DNA of 63,870 nucleotides. Origin: Tubiluchus corallicola (Eukaryota > Priapulida > Priapulimorpha > Priapulimorphida > Tubiluchidae). This document shows positions 32,677 to 45,200 of this stretch, in pieces. The DNA is taken from assembly GCA_030141605.1 (NCBI GenBank), contig JAQGDQ010000569.1, positions 75,001-138,870 of the forward strand. The letters run 5' to 3'. The number at the start of each line of letters is the position of its first letter. Position 1 is the stretch's first letter. Made by a program: the position numbers and the translations under genes. The notes under the pieces were generated by a model that searched no databases, was not told the origin of the DNA, and saw only the letters and a program-made list of their open reading frames with translations.

Positions 32677-33153
32677 CTGAAGCAAAATTGTGCTCAAGTT
32701 ATTGTAATGCAAGTGGCTTAGTAAAACAAAAACATTGGTATCGCCATCTATACACAGAAAACCAATCAATTTTACAGAGCTTCTGCTACAATCTCAGAAT
32801 GATTTTGGTGAACTGACATCATCATACAGTCATGATGATCATAGATCATTTGTACTATCGCTCCACAACCACAAGTGTCGACAGTTTTCACACAATTCGG
32901 CTAATGATATGGATTCTGAACTTAGATATATTGTTCCTCTGTTAGCAAGAACATGAGGTTATCTTCTAGGATGGCGAAGACTTAACCCTTTCACTACGTA
33001 GTTGGCTTTTTAACTGGGCCACATTGACTTTTGGACATTCGACAATAACTTCTTGTGGTGTGTTACTAAAACAGAATCTTGTAAATAAAGAAACAGTTGT
33101 CTGTTAATAATGACACTTTTATTTCTACGTGTGCGCACACATACACACACTCA

Positions 33154-33202
<49 letters not shown>

Positions 33203-36200
33203 GCACACCTTCATAAGTAATCACGTACTTACATTTAGAAACCAGTCTTCACAATAGACACGATACTAATCAATAATATGCAATCATGTTATTATAATGC
33301 AGAACAATCAACTATAAACATACATTTACATCAACGATCTACAAGTGATTTTGCTTGGGAATATACCATGCAGTACAGTATTGTCGAATGCACCTGGCTT
33401 CAATGCTGATTGGCTGGTTAGTGTTACTTGTTGTGAAGCAAGCCCCAATCCCACGGATGTAAAAGCTTTCTATAATGTTTATTGCTGAGCTTGGGCAGCA
33501 GTCTACCGTCTTCCGTCCCTTGCATGACAAACAAAGGCAGGAGTGTGCCACCTTTCGTAGTGAAAGGGTTAAATAACTCGCAGTAATGCAATTTGGAGAG
33601 TTTTTTTAATGTTTCCAAATCATGAAATGTATACACAATTTTGTCTCCACTTACCTCCGTATCCACTGCCCCAGCTACTTCCACCGCTGCCGTAACCTCC
33701 GTAACCTCCGCTACCGTAACTTCCGCCGTTTCCATAGTAACTGCCATAATCGTACGCACCACCACTGCCATAACTGCCACCACTGCCGTAGCTGCCGCCT
33801 CCGTATCCGGAAGAACCGTAACCACCGCCGCCGTAGCCTCCGCCGTACCCACCTTAAAGCAGGCATACTAATTAGCTTTGACATGACAAACACTGCGAGG
33901 TTACGACACGAGTTTTAGTATAAGACTGAGAAATGAAATTTAAATACAATGGCAAAGTTTTGACAAATGTATTTTTAACATACACTCTTACTACGACTGA
34001 GACCTTTTATGCACAGAGTTAAAACAAAACAGGACAATTTTTCATATCCTACCCTATTGTGAAGTACAGAAAATGTATACATATTAACACATATGATAAT
34101 GCCGAAGTATTTCTGATAATTAAATAATGAGTTAAAAACTTAATTAGCAGCAGGTGAGCCCAGCTAGTGATTACGTCGCAAATTAACATAATTTTCAATA
34201 GCATAAACATCCTATAAGCGTGTTGGGCGTGTTCGCGAAAGCGAAAATTGAAGTACAGTGCTACTGAAAGAAATTCAGTGTGTTGTACTAAAATTAGGCA
34301 AGTTTTGATATCATCTTTTCTCCCTAACTTTTCCATGACATTCCAGGATAGCTTGTATCTTCCTGTATCATTTGTTGTTACATTCAATGTTGATTGTCTT
34401 ACTCACCGCGACCACGGCCACCCCCTCGTCCACCTCCGCGGCCTCCTCCACGACCACCGGGTCCGCCTCGTCCTCCGTCAGACTTTGGAGCTGCCTTCTT
34501 TACGCTGCACTGTAAATCGCATACGAAAGATAATTGTGACACACATACTTATTCTCAATTACTTTTTATCTACATCTACTTTTGCAGTATCTATTTGTAC
34601 TACCACTTACTTTTGCTGTATCTACTTGTACTATCACCTACTTTTACAGTATCTACTTGTACTACCACCTAGATGTTGTTTTAAATGTGAAGCCTAAATG
34701 CCATTGTGCGCATTGCATAAGGTGAGAAAAATGCAAGGATTCCGTTTATTTGTACTAAAACGCTGCATTTTAGTCAGTGGATTACATGTTTATTTTGGTC
34801 TCGATTAATTGAATTACTGTTCAATCGCTGACTATATCAATTTATAACATAGCTGTAATATCGATTAATGTATTAATTGCCCATCACTATACTACACACA
34901 CAAATGAACTACAGACGTTAACCCTATACTCACCTCTCTGCCATTAATCCACTGCTTGTCTGTTCTCACTGCATCACTGCAAGCTTCCTCGCTTTCGAAC
35001 GTCACGAACGCAAACGTTTTCTTCACGTTGTTCACTCTGTCGAACGGCCACTCGATGAGCTCGATCTGAAAATCACACAAGCAACAACGTTGAAGCTTTC
35101 GGCCCACTCGGACGCGTGCAAGCTACGATTCTGCATCCAGATTACACTGACACCCACACAGAAATGCTAGCAGCTCCCAGACAAAAGCTCACCTAGAGCA
35201 GAAAATACCTGAACGAGGAGTTTATATATCCTATTTTACTTCAAGAATTTTAACACTTCACAAGAACCAAATGGGTGAACTAGTTGCTACTGTCAAACCT
35301 CTTTGTACCTCCTACTTTGGGATAGTAAAAATGTTAGCATTAAGCGAATGTAGCATTATAACGAAGAGCATTAATACATTCATGTCTATGAAAATATATG
35401 CATTTTGTTTTACAAAAAATCTGGGCATTAATTAAAACACAAGAAAACCATCCTCTTACATGTTCCTTAAAAAATTCGCCTTGCAATTTCATACCAGTTA
35501 CGTACAACCTTATTGCATGCAGGGCTTGCGTCGGCAATAACACTTGTATAGACCTTGTAAATTTAAACTCCCGCGATGACCGTTAGGTATAGTCATTTTC
35601 ATAGTAGGTCATTTGAAACAAGTTTAGATAACATTGCATGAAGTTTGAAAAATAATCAAAGCACTCGTATCACACACGTCATTAAGTAAGAAAAATTTTA
35701 ATTTACTGCATCTTGTCAATGAGATTAAAAATACGTTTTTGGTTAGGGAGTGGTGCACCCTAGAGGGTGAGTCAGCGACATTTTACCAATTGGTGAAAAC
35801 ATTTTAAATAATAATTTTCTTTTCTAGTTACATAAGTCTTTCCAGCAGGTAAGTGAAATGCTAACTAATATAGATTTGCACGGAAAGTTTGCACGTGACA
35901 TAATTGAACACTGGCATTTCTTCCCCCTGATTTACGTATGCATAGGTGACGTCATGTAATGGCGCCGTCCGAACAGTGTTACGAAAGATTAAAAATGAAA
36001 ACAAACAAAAATTCCTTTCCACGCGAGTACGATATATGCATAAAGTTCCTATAAAATAATATAATTTTTTCATGACAATTTTTCAGAAACCTACTTCAGG
36101 TACCTCTTTTCTTGTCCTTTAAGCAAGACTGGCATTATAAAGGGAGGCGTTATAACAAGGATTGAAATTGTATATTAGAAAGAGCTTTTTAACAGATTTT

Positions 36201-39200
36201 ACAGACTTTGCAATTGAAGTTAACTGCTAAATTTTTGTTACTGATAAAATAATGAATGAAATATAAAACAAAAAACAACTTTTTGGGTTTTTGTTTTGTC
36301 ATACAGAAAATGGTAGTTGATACTAGAGGTTCCTTTGTTCCAAAAAAATGGCGAAAATGGACTGTAAAAAACAAGTTCACAAGACCAAGAGTTCGTGTTG
36401 AAATGTTTTTATCAGTCATTGTAAACCTGATGTGTTAAACTTAATAATTTTCAGGTTGAATTGTTGGCGTTCGATGGCAAAAAACACCAGAAATTAACCC
36501 ATGCCTCGCAGAGAAGTCTGCTCTACTGAGCTTTAGCTGCACTTACTAGCACTAGCATGTGGATGACATTAATGAAAACCCGTGATACACAAGAGATTAG
36601 TTTGATATGGATCTGTACATTCAAACCCGAAAGATATAATGAACAAACAATGCACCTGGCGTTGGTCTGGATGAAAATCGTAGCTTTATCATCATTCTCT
36701 TACGGTTCTAACAAATTTGTTAGCTAACTGATCTGGTATATTAATTTCGCCGGTAAAGTTTTATGTACAAATGGATTACGGACATATAAACTCCGCTGTT
36801 AGGGCACAAGTGGCGCCGCCGTGGTTGCAATACAGGTAATCAAGCAGTCGTTTGTTTTAGAAGTCACGGGAGTAAACTACGGAGATATTTACAGCTATGT
36901 ACAGAAAAACATTTAAAGAGAAGCTTGTCAGATGTTCTAGGTTTTTTGAAAGAAGTAAAAAGATACCACCTGCAGAGTTTAAAACATACTCCTGCTGGGC
37001 CAATGATTGGTCTTAGCTACGCACAAAAACCATTCACAGAGAAGTTTGGAGGTTCTAGGTTTTTTGAAAGAAGTAAAAAGATACCACCTGCAGAGTTTAA
37101 AACATACTCCTCCTGGGCCAATGATTGCTCTTAGCTACGTACAAAGCCATTCACAGAGAAGTTTGGAGGATCTAGGTTTTTTGAAAGAAGTAAAAAGATA
37201 CCACCTGCAGAGTTTAAAAATACTCTTTAGGTCTTTAGGTTATACATTTGGTGACTTTATGGTACGAAAACACTCCATTGCAAAGCTGAGCCTTTCCTTG
37301 TAGCAACAGGTTAACATATTTTAGGTCACAGCCTTTTTCAAGTGTTTTGTGACCTAGACTTCTGACCTTGAAACTGAAAATCGTCCTCAATCAATAGGCG
37401 AATGCCTGGGGTCAATTATTTTGCTATAAAATGCGTCAAGCGGCTTTTCCCAATACCATACCCTGTAATCCGACATTTGGGGTCAGGACCTCAAAATCGA
37501 TAGGGTTTTTTCTCGAATGCTGATTGGTCAATTTGTAAAATAAGAGTTTTGGGTCTGTTATTTGGGCTTAAAGACATCGCCAAAGCCTTTTCAATTACTG
37601 GGCCTTGTGACCCTGACCTTTGATAGTCTATAGAGTTCTTCCTTTATTGATGGACGACATATACGAGAAAGAGGTGAACTTCCGAGTCAAAGAATTTGGC
37701 CTCAAGCTTGTCAACAGGGCGAAGCGGAATTATGGACAGACGGAGGGACGACAGCACAAGTGGGCGCGTTACTAGAAGCTGTCAGGGGACAATAATTAAA
37801 GAACGAAGGCTACTGTTCTACCAGTATTGATTATTCACGGTTTCACAGCTACTCATTGCGTCTGTTTTGCGGGGTCGCTGCTAGTCGTATAGTTATTATC
37901 GTCACAACCACGGCAGGTAATGTGGTAACGCAAGTTGAGCAGTCTGTACTCTGTAGGCATCTGCTGACACTGAATAAACTGCAATAAAGTGATTCTTACC
38001 AAGTGCAATAAAGTCATAAAAATGACCACTCTGAAAATGAAAGAATATAATGACCACACTGAAAGAATGTAAATTTCATTGTTATTAGCATGACACTGAT
38101 CATAGACAGTAACACAATCATAAATCAATAAGATCATAACTATTGTTCAATAACGAGGATAGGCCAGTCTAGGCCAGACTGAACTGAACCATACGGTTTA
38201 CCACCTTCATGTCCAATGCCACTCCGCGGGCGGGTGCTTCCTTCGTGCGCGGTCAGCGATATGTTCAGCCGAAAGCGCTGGGAGCTAGTCTGGCCATCTG
38301 CAAAAGCAAGTGGTTGCGATGTAGTGAATGGTAATCCACTAAAACAACCGTTTGATGCGTGTATACTGTACCGTTTTGAAACAGGTTCCCAGACATTGGA
38401 ACTACGCGTTTTCAAATGCTTAACGCTAAATTGTAAATTACAAGACTCTATATCAAGTTTGAGAGAACAGGACATTTTTCACATACTTTTCTTGGTACAA
38501 AACCAGGGCTGTGGAGTCGGAGAGGATAAAACTTTGGGTTTTGAAGTCTGGACTTGGGAGTACGCTTATTGCTACAGGAATCGGAGAGGATAAAACTTAG
38601 GGTTTTGATGTCGGGACTTGGGAGTACGCTTATTGCTACAAGAGTCGGAGAGGATAAAACTTAGGGTGTTGAAGTCGGGACTTGGGAGTACGCTTATAGT
38701 TACAGGAGTCGGAGAGGATAAAACTTTGGGTTTTGAAGTCGGGACTTGGGAGTACACTTATTGCTACAGGAGTCGGAGTGGATAAAACTTAGGGTTTTGA
38801 AGTCGGGACTTGGGAGTAAGCTTATTGCTACAGGAGTCGGAGAGGATAAAACTTTGGGTTTTGAAGTCAGGACTTGGGAGTAAGCTTATTGCTACAGGAG
38901 TCGGAGTGGATAAAACTTAGGGTTTTGAAGTCGGGACTTGGGAGTAAGCTTATTGCTACAGGAGTCGGAGAGGATAAAACTTAGGGTTTTGAAGTCGGGA
39001 CTTGGGAGTACGCTTATTGCTACAGGAGTCGGAGTGGATAAAACTTTGGGTTTTGAAGTCGGGACTTGGGAGTAAGCTTATTGCTACAGGAGTCGGAGTG
39101 GATAAAACTTAGGGTTTTGAAGTCGGGACTTGGGAGTAAGCTTATTGCTACAGGAGTCGGAGAGGATAAAACTTTGGGTTTTGAAGTCGGGACTTGGGAG

Positions 39201-42200
39201 TAAGCTTATTGCTACAGGAGTCGGAGAGGATAAAACTTAGGGTTTTGAAGTCGGGACTTGGGAGTACGCTTATTGCTACAGGAGTCGGAGTGGATAAAAC
39301 TTTGGGTTTTGAAGTCGGGACTTGGGAGTAAGCTTATTGCTACAGGAGTCGGAGTGGATAAAACTTAGGGTTTTGAAGTCGGGACTTGGGAGTAAGCTTA
39401 TTGCTACAGGAGTCGGAGAGGATAAAACTTTGGGTTTTGAAGTCGGGACTTGGGAGTAAGCTTATTGCTACAGGAGTCGGAGAGGATAAAACTTAGGGTT
39501 TTGAAGTCGGGACTTGGGAGTAAGCTTATTGCTACAGGAGTCGGAGAGGATAAAACTTAGGGTTTTGAAGTCGGGACTTGGGAGTACGCTTATTGCTACA
39601 GGAGTCGGAGTGGATAAAACTTTGGGTTTTGAAGTCGGGACTTGGGAGTACGCTTATTGCTACAGGAGTCGGAGTGGATAAAACTTTGGGTTTTGAAGTC
39701 GGGACTTGGGAGTACGCTTATTGCTACAGGAGTCGGAGTGGATAAAACTTAGGGTGTTAAAGTCGGGACTTGGAAGTACGCTTATTGCTACAGGAGTCGG
39801 AGTGGATAAAACTTTGGGTTTTGAAGTCAGGACTTGGGAGTACGCTTATTGCTACAGGAGTCGGAGTGGATAAAACTTTGGGTTTTGAAGTCGGGACTTG
39901 GGAGTATGCTTATTGTTAGAGGAGTCTGTGTTAGAGTCAGTAAAAAAAAGACAAACTCAAACTCCAGTTAGTTTTAACTCATTTATGCATAACGTACCAT
40001 TTTGGGATGCTTTCTCATTGGTATCTATGCAGCTAGACTGTTTTTCGAGCATAAGAAGTAGTGATCATAAATACCACTGTAGCTAAATATTGAGAATACT
40101 ACAAACTGTTACCAGGAGTCGGAGTTAGAGCTTTTAAAATTTTAGAAGTCAGAGTCGGAGTTGGACCTAAAATTTTAGAAGCTGGAGTCAGAATCCGAGT
40201 TGGATCATCTAAAATTTTAGGAGTCGAGTCAGAATCAGGAGCTTAATGTACCAACTTCACAGCCCGGTGCAAAACACAGAATTGTGGTTTTCTGTCACAA
40301 AAGTAACTTCAGTCATTTTATCGAACCGCAACTGTAAGTAATTAGAACAACAAACCGCTGATTGGTTTACAAATGTTTTCGCCACGACTTTTTCTTGTGC
40401 GAAGAACCGCTCGTTAAAAAATACGATCAGGAGTCAGGTAAACATTTATCATTGCCAATAAAGCTGCCATACAGTTTATATGATATAAAGACGTCTTACA
40501 GTTCCAATATCTGGGAAATGTTGAAGTATAGAAAGTCTTTATCCGTTGCAAAATGATTTGATCTTTGCTGAACTGTCTTATCACTCACTGAATTGAACTG
40601 TACTATACAAACTGTATTATAAACTGAAATAGCAACACGTTATCATGAGAATTTAAACCAAATGACGCAATTGTTCTGAGACACTGCATACGTCAGATCA
40701 CTGTTGTGTGAATACGAATCAAAAAATTTCGTTAAGAATAAACCTTTTCACAGTTCCAGCGATTGATGATGATCGTGAAAAGGCCAACAGTTGAGTGTAC
40801 CAGACAACGCATTTGTGTACACTTGACAACGCCTCGCAGTCGAAGTTATTGTAATAGTAACAGTTTTAACAGCTAGCTAGAACCTTGCTTAGTTCATTTT
40901 TTGTTGTTCCTAAGCAAGATCCTGCTAGTAAAGCACTCCATGCACGGACTAATGCATAATCAAGTCCATGGAAAACAACTGGCGTTACTGAACACATGCT
41001 GCAGAGGGCTTTGCTTTATCCGAATGTCACATGACGATGCTGTGGTACAATTAACCTTTGACCTACAGCAACTGCGTGCGCGCACAACGAAACCGTGAAA
41101 AGGCTTATTACGAAGCTGCGCCGGGCAACGCCGCTTTGGAAGGCTGACCGAATTGGCAAAATCTTAGAACAACTGCGACACGGGTTTTGTCTGTAGTAGT
41201 AGACCACACTGAATGACTGGAAACTGTATTCCTTGATTCTGAAAGAAAGGCATCATGTGAAAAACATGTTTGCATAGCATGCGGTGTGATAACATGAGCT
41301 GCATAATATTAGTAATAACAACTCAACGTGAAAACCTTGTCAGTAGATTTAACTGAACTATTTAACAACCTGCTTTCATTAAAACACGTGAAGCTGAAGC
41401 TACTGTTTTACAAATATCTGTGTTAACAAATTTGCTTCTAATTTTTTAACATTTACAGAGAAATGAAGTGCTGAATCAGCTGTAAACTTAATTAAGTTCA
41501 TCTCAAAAGGGAAATCCCCCTTCCTCTTCAATGTCTTAGCGTACGCAACTAAAATTCCCTGCATTTAAAGTCATAACTACATGCAATATTTACAGTGATC
41601 TAGCGTAAAGAAATATTTAACACTAACAATGCACAAAAAATGGTCAATATTTGTCATTTGGCACAACAATGCGTTTACTTTTAATTTCACAGTAATTGCA
41701 ACATGTTCGCAACGCACGTCACTAAACAATTGCTACGCGACAGTACGTTTACATTCCGATGCAACTATCTGCTTTACCGAATTCATACAATTTAGCCAAC
41801 AGTTTAGAAATTGCACCTTTGCATGCCGTGTGCTCACACTCACAAAGACTTGAACATTCCAACACACACGCTGTTACTTACACTATTACTCTATACATAA
41901 CAATTAAAACATTTCTCCAGTATATTCTTCATGAAGACATTTCAAAAAATGAACTTATTTATCAAAATAATAAGTGCATGTTTTTATACTGGTCAACAGA
42001 AATTGCGTTGCCTAGGCAACAGACAAACAGACTGAAAACAAACAATGAAAGTTTTAACAATTAGCAATCTGGAAAACATTAATTATTGTAATGATTAAAA
42101 TGGGTTAATTGACATTGTGAAATACGTATTTTTTTGTAAATTACAGGCTAAGACATTACAGGCCGTAGACTGTTGACATATTTATTTACAAGTATACCTA

Positions 42201-45200
42201 ATAAGAGATAGTACTAGGCATGTATGAAACACGTGATGTACTGCAGCGCAAAACGATTTAACATGACATAGACACTTACGGTGCCGAAGCTACTAAAGAT
42301 GCTGCGTAATTCATCCTCCTCCGTGTTGGGGTCGAGTCCGCCTATGAATACTTTCTTCACTGGTTCCGGACCGGCGCGTCCCTTGGCCCGCTTAGGGTCA
42401 ATCTGACGTCCATTCAATGTGTGACTTGAAGACAGCACCTGTAAAAGAGGTTTTTCTTAAAAACGGGCGTTGTGGTCTTATGAGCATGCACTTTTGTGGT
42501 GTATCCGTATCGTACTATGGTCTGACCCATGCGACTCAGTCCATCACACTTATTGCAGGTACAAATATTTTGATCCATTACCCCTTCTCAAGGTGATATA
42601 TGCATTAGACGCCACAATATATCAGACTGTAGTTCAGCAAGCTAGACATGTCTCTGTTACATTTAAAATTTGACTTATAATTATACTGCTACCTTTTACT
42701 GACATTCTGGCTTTTTCTCGGCTCAATATTGGACCAACAATGTATGTATGCATTTTTAGCTTTTTAGTGTAACGTAGTAATCTGGAGCACTTATTTTTCT
42801 AGCACTTATTTCAGTAGTTTTATAGAGGTAGTAATTGTAGAATAAAGAAAATTTGTACTTTTTGCAGAATAAACTAACATAGATATGGGAATGCAACTTT
42901 GGTCTGAGCGTATACATTACAACACTGTTACAAGATATATGAACGAAGTACATTGAAACTGAATGAGTAAAAACCTAAATTTGCAAATTTAATAAATCAT
43001 ATAAAACAAAACTGTTCTTGAATCTCTCTGTTCTGCATCTAGGCAAAGGGTATTTTAGACAGTGGCAAGTGCTATATTGTGAGTACGGTCATCTGGCAAT
43101 GGAGTGTGGATTTTATTATTGAAATTTTGAATTGATAGGAACAACTTTTTGCAGGAATTTTGGTTCCGGTTTTACAAAAGTTGAAGATTAGCCAAAATTA
43201 AAGTATTTGTGTGGTTTTCATTTGGAAAAATTATTTTCAACGAAGGCTTTTGAACTTGTCAATTTCTAGTAGAGCATTTGCGTGGTTTTCATTTGGAAAA
43301 ATTATTTTCAACGAAGGCTTTTGAACTTGTCAATTTCTAGTAGAGCATTTGCGTGGTTTTCATTTGGAAAAATTATTTTCAACGAGGGCTTTTGAACTCG
43401 TCAATTTCTAGTGGAGCATTTGCGTGGTTTTCATTTGGAAAAATTATTTTCAACGAAGGCTTTTGAACTTGTCAATTTCCAGTGGAGCATTTGCGTGGTT
43501 TTTATTTGGAAAAATTGTTTTCAACGAGGGCTTTTGAACTCGTCAATTTCTAGTGGAGCATTTGCGTGGTTTTCATTTGGAAAAATTATTTTCAACGAAG
43601 GCTTTTGAACTTGTCAATTTCCAGTGGAGCATTTGCGTGGTTTTCATTTGGAAAAATTATTTTCAACGAGGGCTTTTGAACTCGTCAATTTCTAGTGGAG
43701 CATTTGCGTGGTTTTCATTTGGAAAAATTATTTTCAACGAAGGCTTTTGAACTCGTCAATTTCTAGTGGAGCATTTGCGTGGTTTTTATTTGGAAAAATT
43801 GTTTTCAACGAGGGCTTTTGAACTTGTCAATTTCTAGCGGAGCATTTGCGTCGTTTTCATTTATAAAAATTATTTTCAATGAAGGCTTTTGAACTTGTCA
43901 ATTTCTAGTGGAGCATTTGCGTGGTTTTCATTTGGAAAAATTATTTTCAACGAGGGCTTTTGAACTTGTCAATTTCTAGTAGAGCATTTGCGTGGTTTTC
44001 ATTTGGAAAAATTATTTTCAACGAGGGCTTTTGAACTCATCAATTTCTAGTACAGCATTTGTGGTTTTCATTTGGAAAAATTATTTTCAATCAAGACTTT
44101 TGAGCTCGTCAATTTCTAGTAGAGCATTTGCGTGGTTTTCATTTGGAAAAATTGTTTTCAACGAGGGCTTTTGAACTCGTCAATTTATAGTAGACAGCTG
44201 GTATGCTGTTTCACACTCAGTAAACATACTAACTCTCGCGCTACAGAAATGTGTAATATTTCTTACTTAATCTCCTACATACCTACTAAAAGACATCAAC
44301 ACTCCTTTAAAATCATTCTCTTTCAAACGCATGATTTGCAGAATAACATATTTAGTTAAATAAAATGCTAAATTGAAATAACAATACGACGACTAGGAAT
44401 TCGACTCTAACAAGTTTTTTAGTTCGAATTCGATTCGAATCTAAAATTGTCAATTCCAATAATTCAGCAATTCAGCAGCCACGTACATTTCTTATCATTA
44501 AAACATTTGAAACTTCATGCAATTAGCACAATTCAGCCATGATTTCTGTGTACAATTTTTAAATAAATTATTCGTGATTTAGCTGCAGAACAAAATTGAA
44601 CAATATGCATTTAATCTCTGTAAGACCAGCTTTACTAGTGGCTCGAAAATCTTTCAAACAGATTTAAATTTAAAATACTAAAATTCGATAGTCACAAATT
44701 CAATTCGATTTGAATTCGCTTTTTGGTAGCAATAAACGACTGCTGTAGCAGTGATGATGACAGCAGCAATGATAACAACAACAATAAAGCATATTACACC
44801 TAGTGCAGAAAATTGTTTATTTAAGCATCTATTAAAACAGCTATTGGTCTACAAACTCTTCAAATGAAAAACAAATCTATGATCAACTTGCAGATACTCA
44901 CAGTGGAGATTACGTCTTTATCCTCAAACTGAATAAACGCAAACCCTCTCGACCGTCCTGTGTTGGGATCTGTCTTTAGTATCACCTTAGAAACGGCGCC
45001 ATATTTGGAGAAGTAATCATTCAGATCATCTAAACAAAGATCTAATTCATCAGAGCAGACACAAAAAAGAATTACTTTCTGTTCTACCTCATGAGCTCAA
45101 AACATGTCAGCTGGGGGAGATTTGTACGTGTTTAAAGCTGAATCATGGAATATTTAAAATCAGTTGAAATCAAAGTTTATTTCCCACTGGTTAGCAGAAA

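Larger units (their letters stand above)
35066..42279 (-). other. Long hnRNP intron 4, host of many repeats
   Basis: Joins RRM2 halves. It contains the dispersed repeat at 35585-36125, a 118-bp array, a hAT-like element with a 64-bp array, and a MITE. I see no nested gene; 41110-42279 has no recognisable feature. Confidence 0.85.

Noticed and set aside
33622-33918. Plus-strand ORFs rich in Arg, Cys, His or Thr, Ala, Val
   Set aside because: Antisense of the Gly/Tyr-rich hnRNP exon, whose minus-strand reading fits flanking exons in phase.
43411-44174. Repeat-protein ORFs with FHLEKLFSTKAFEL
   Set aside because: A 71-bp satellite read in rotating frames; stops appear each time the frame returns.
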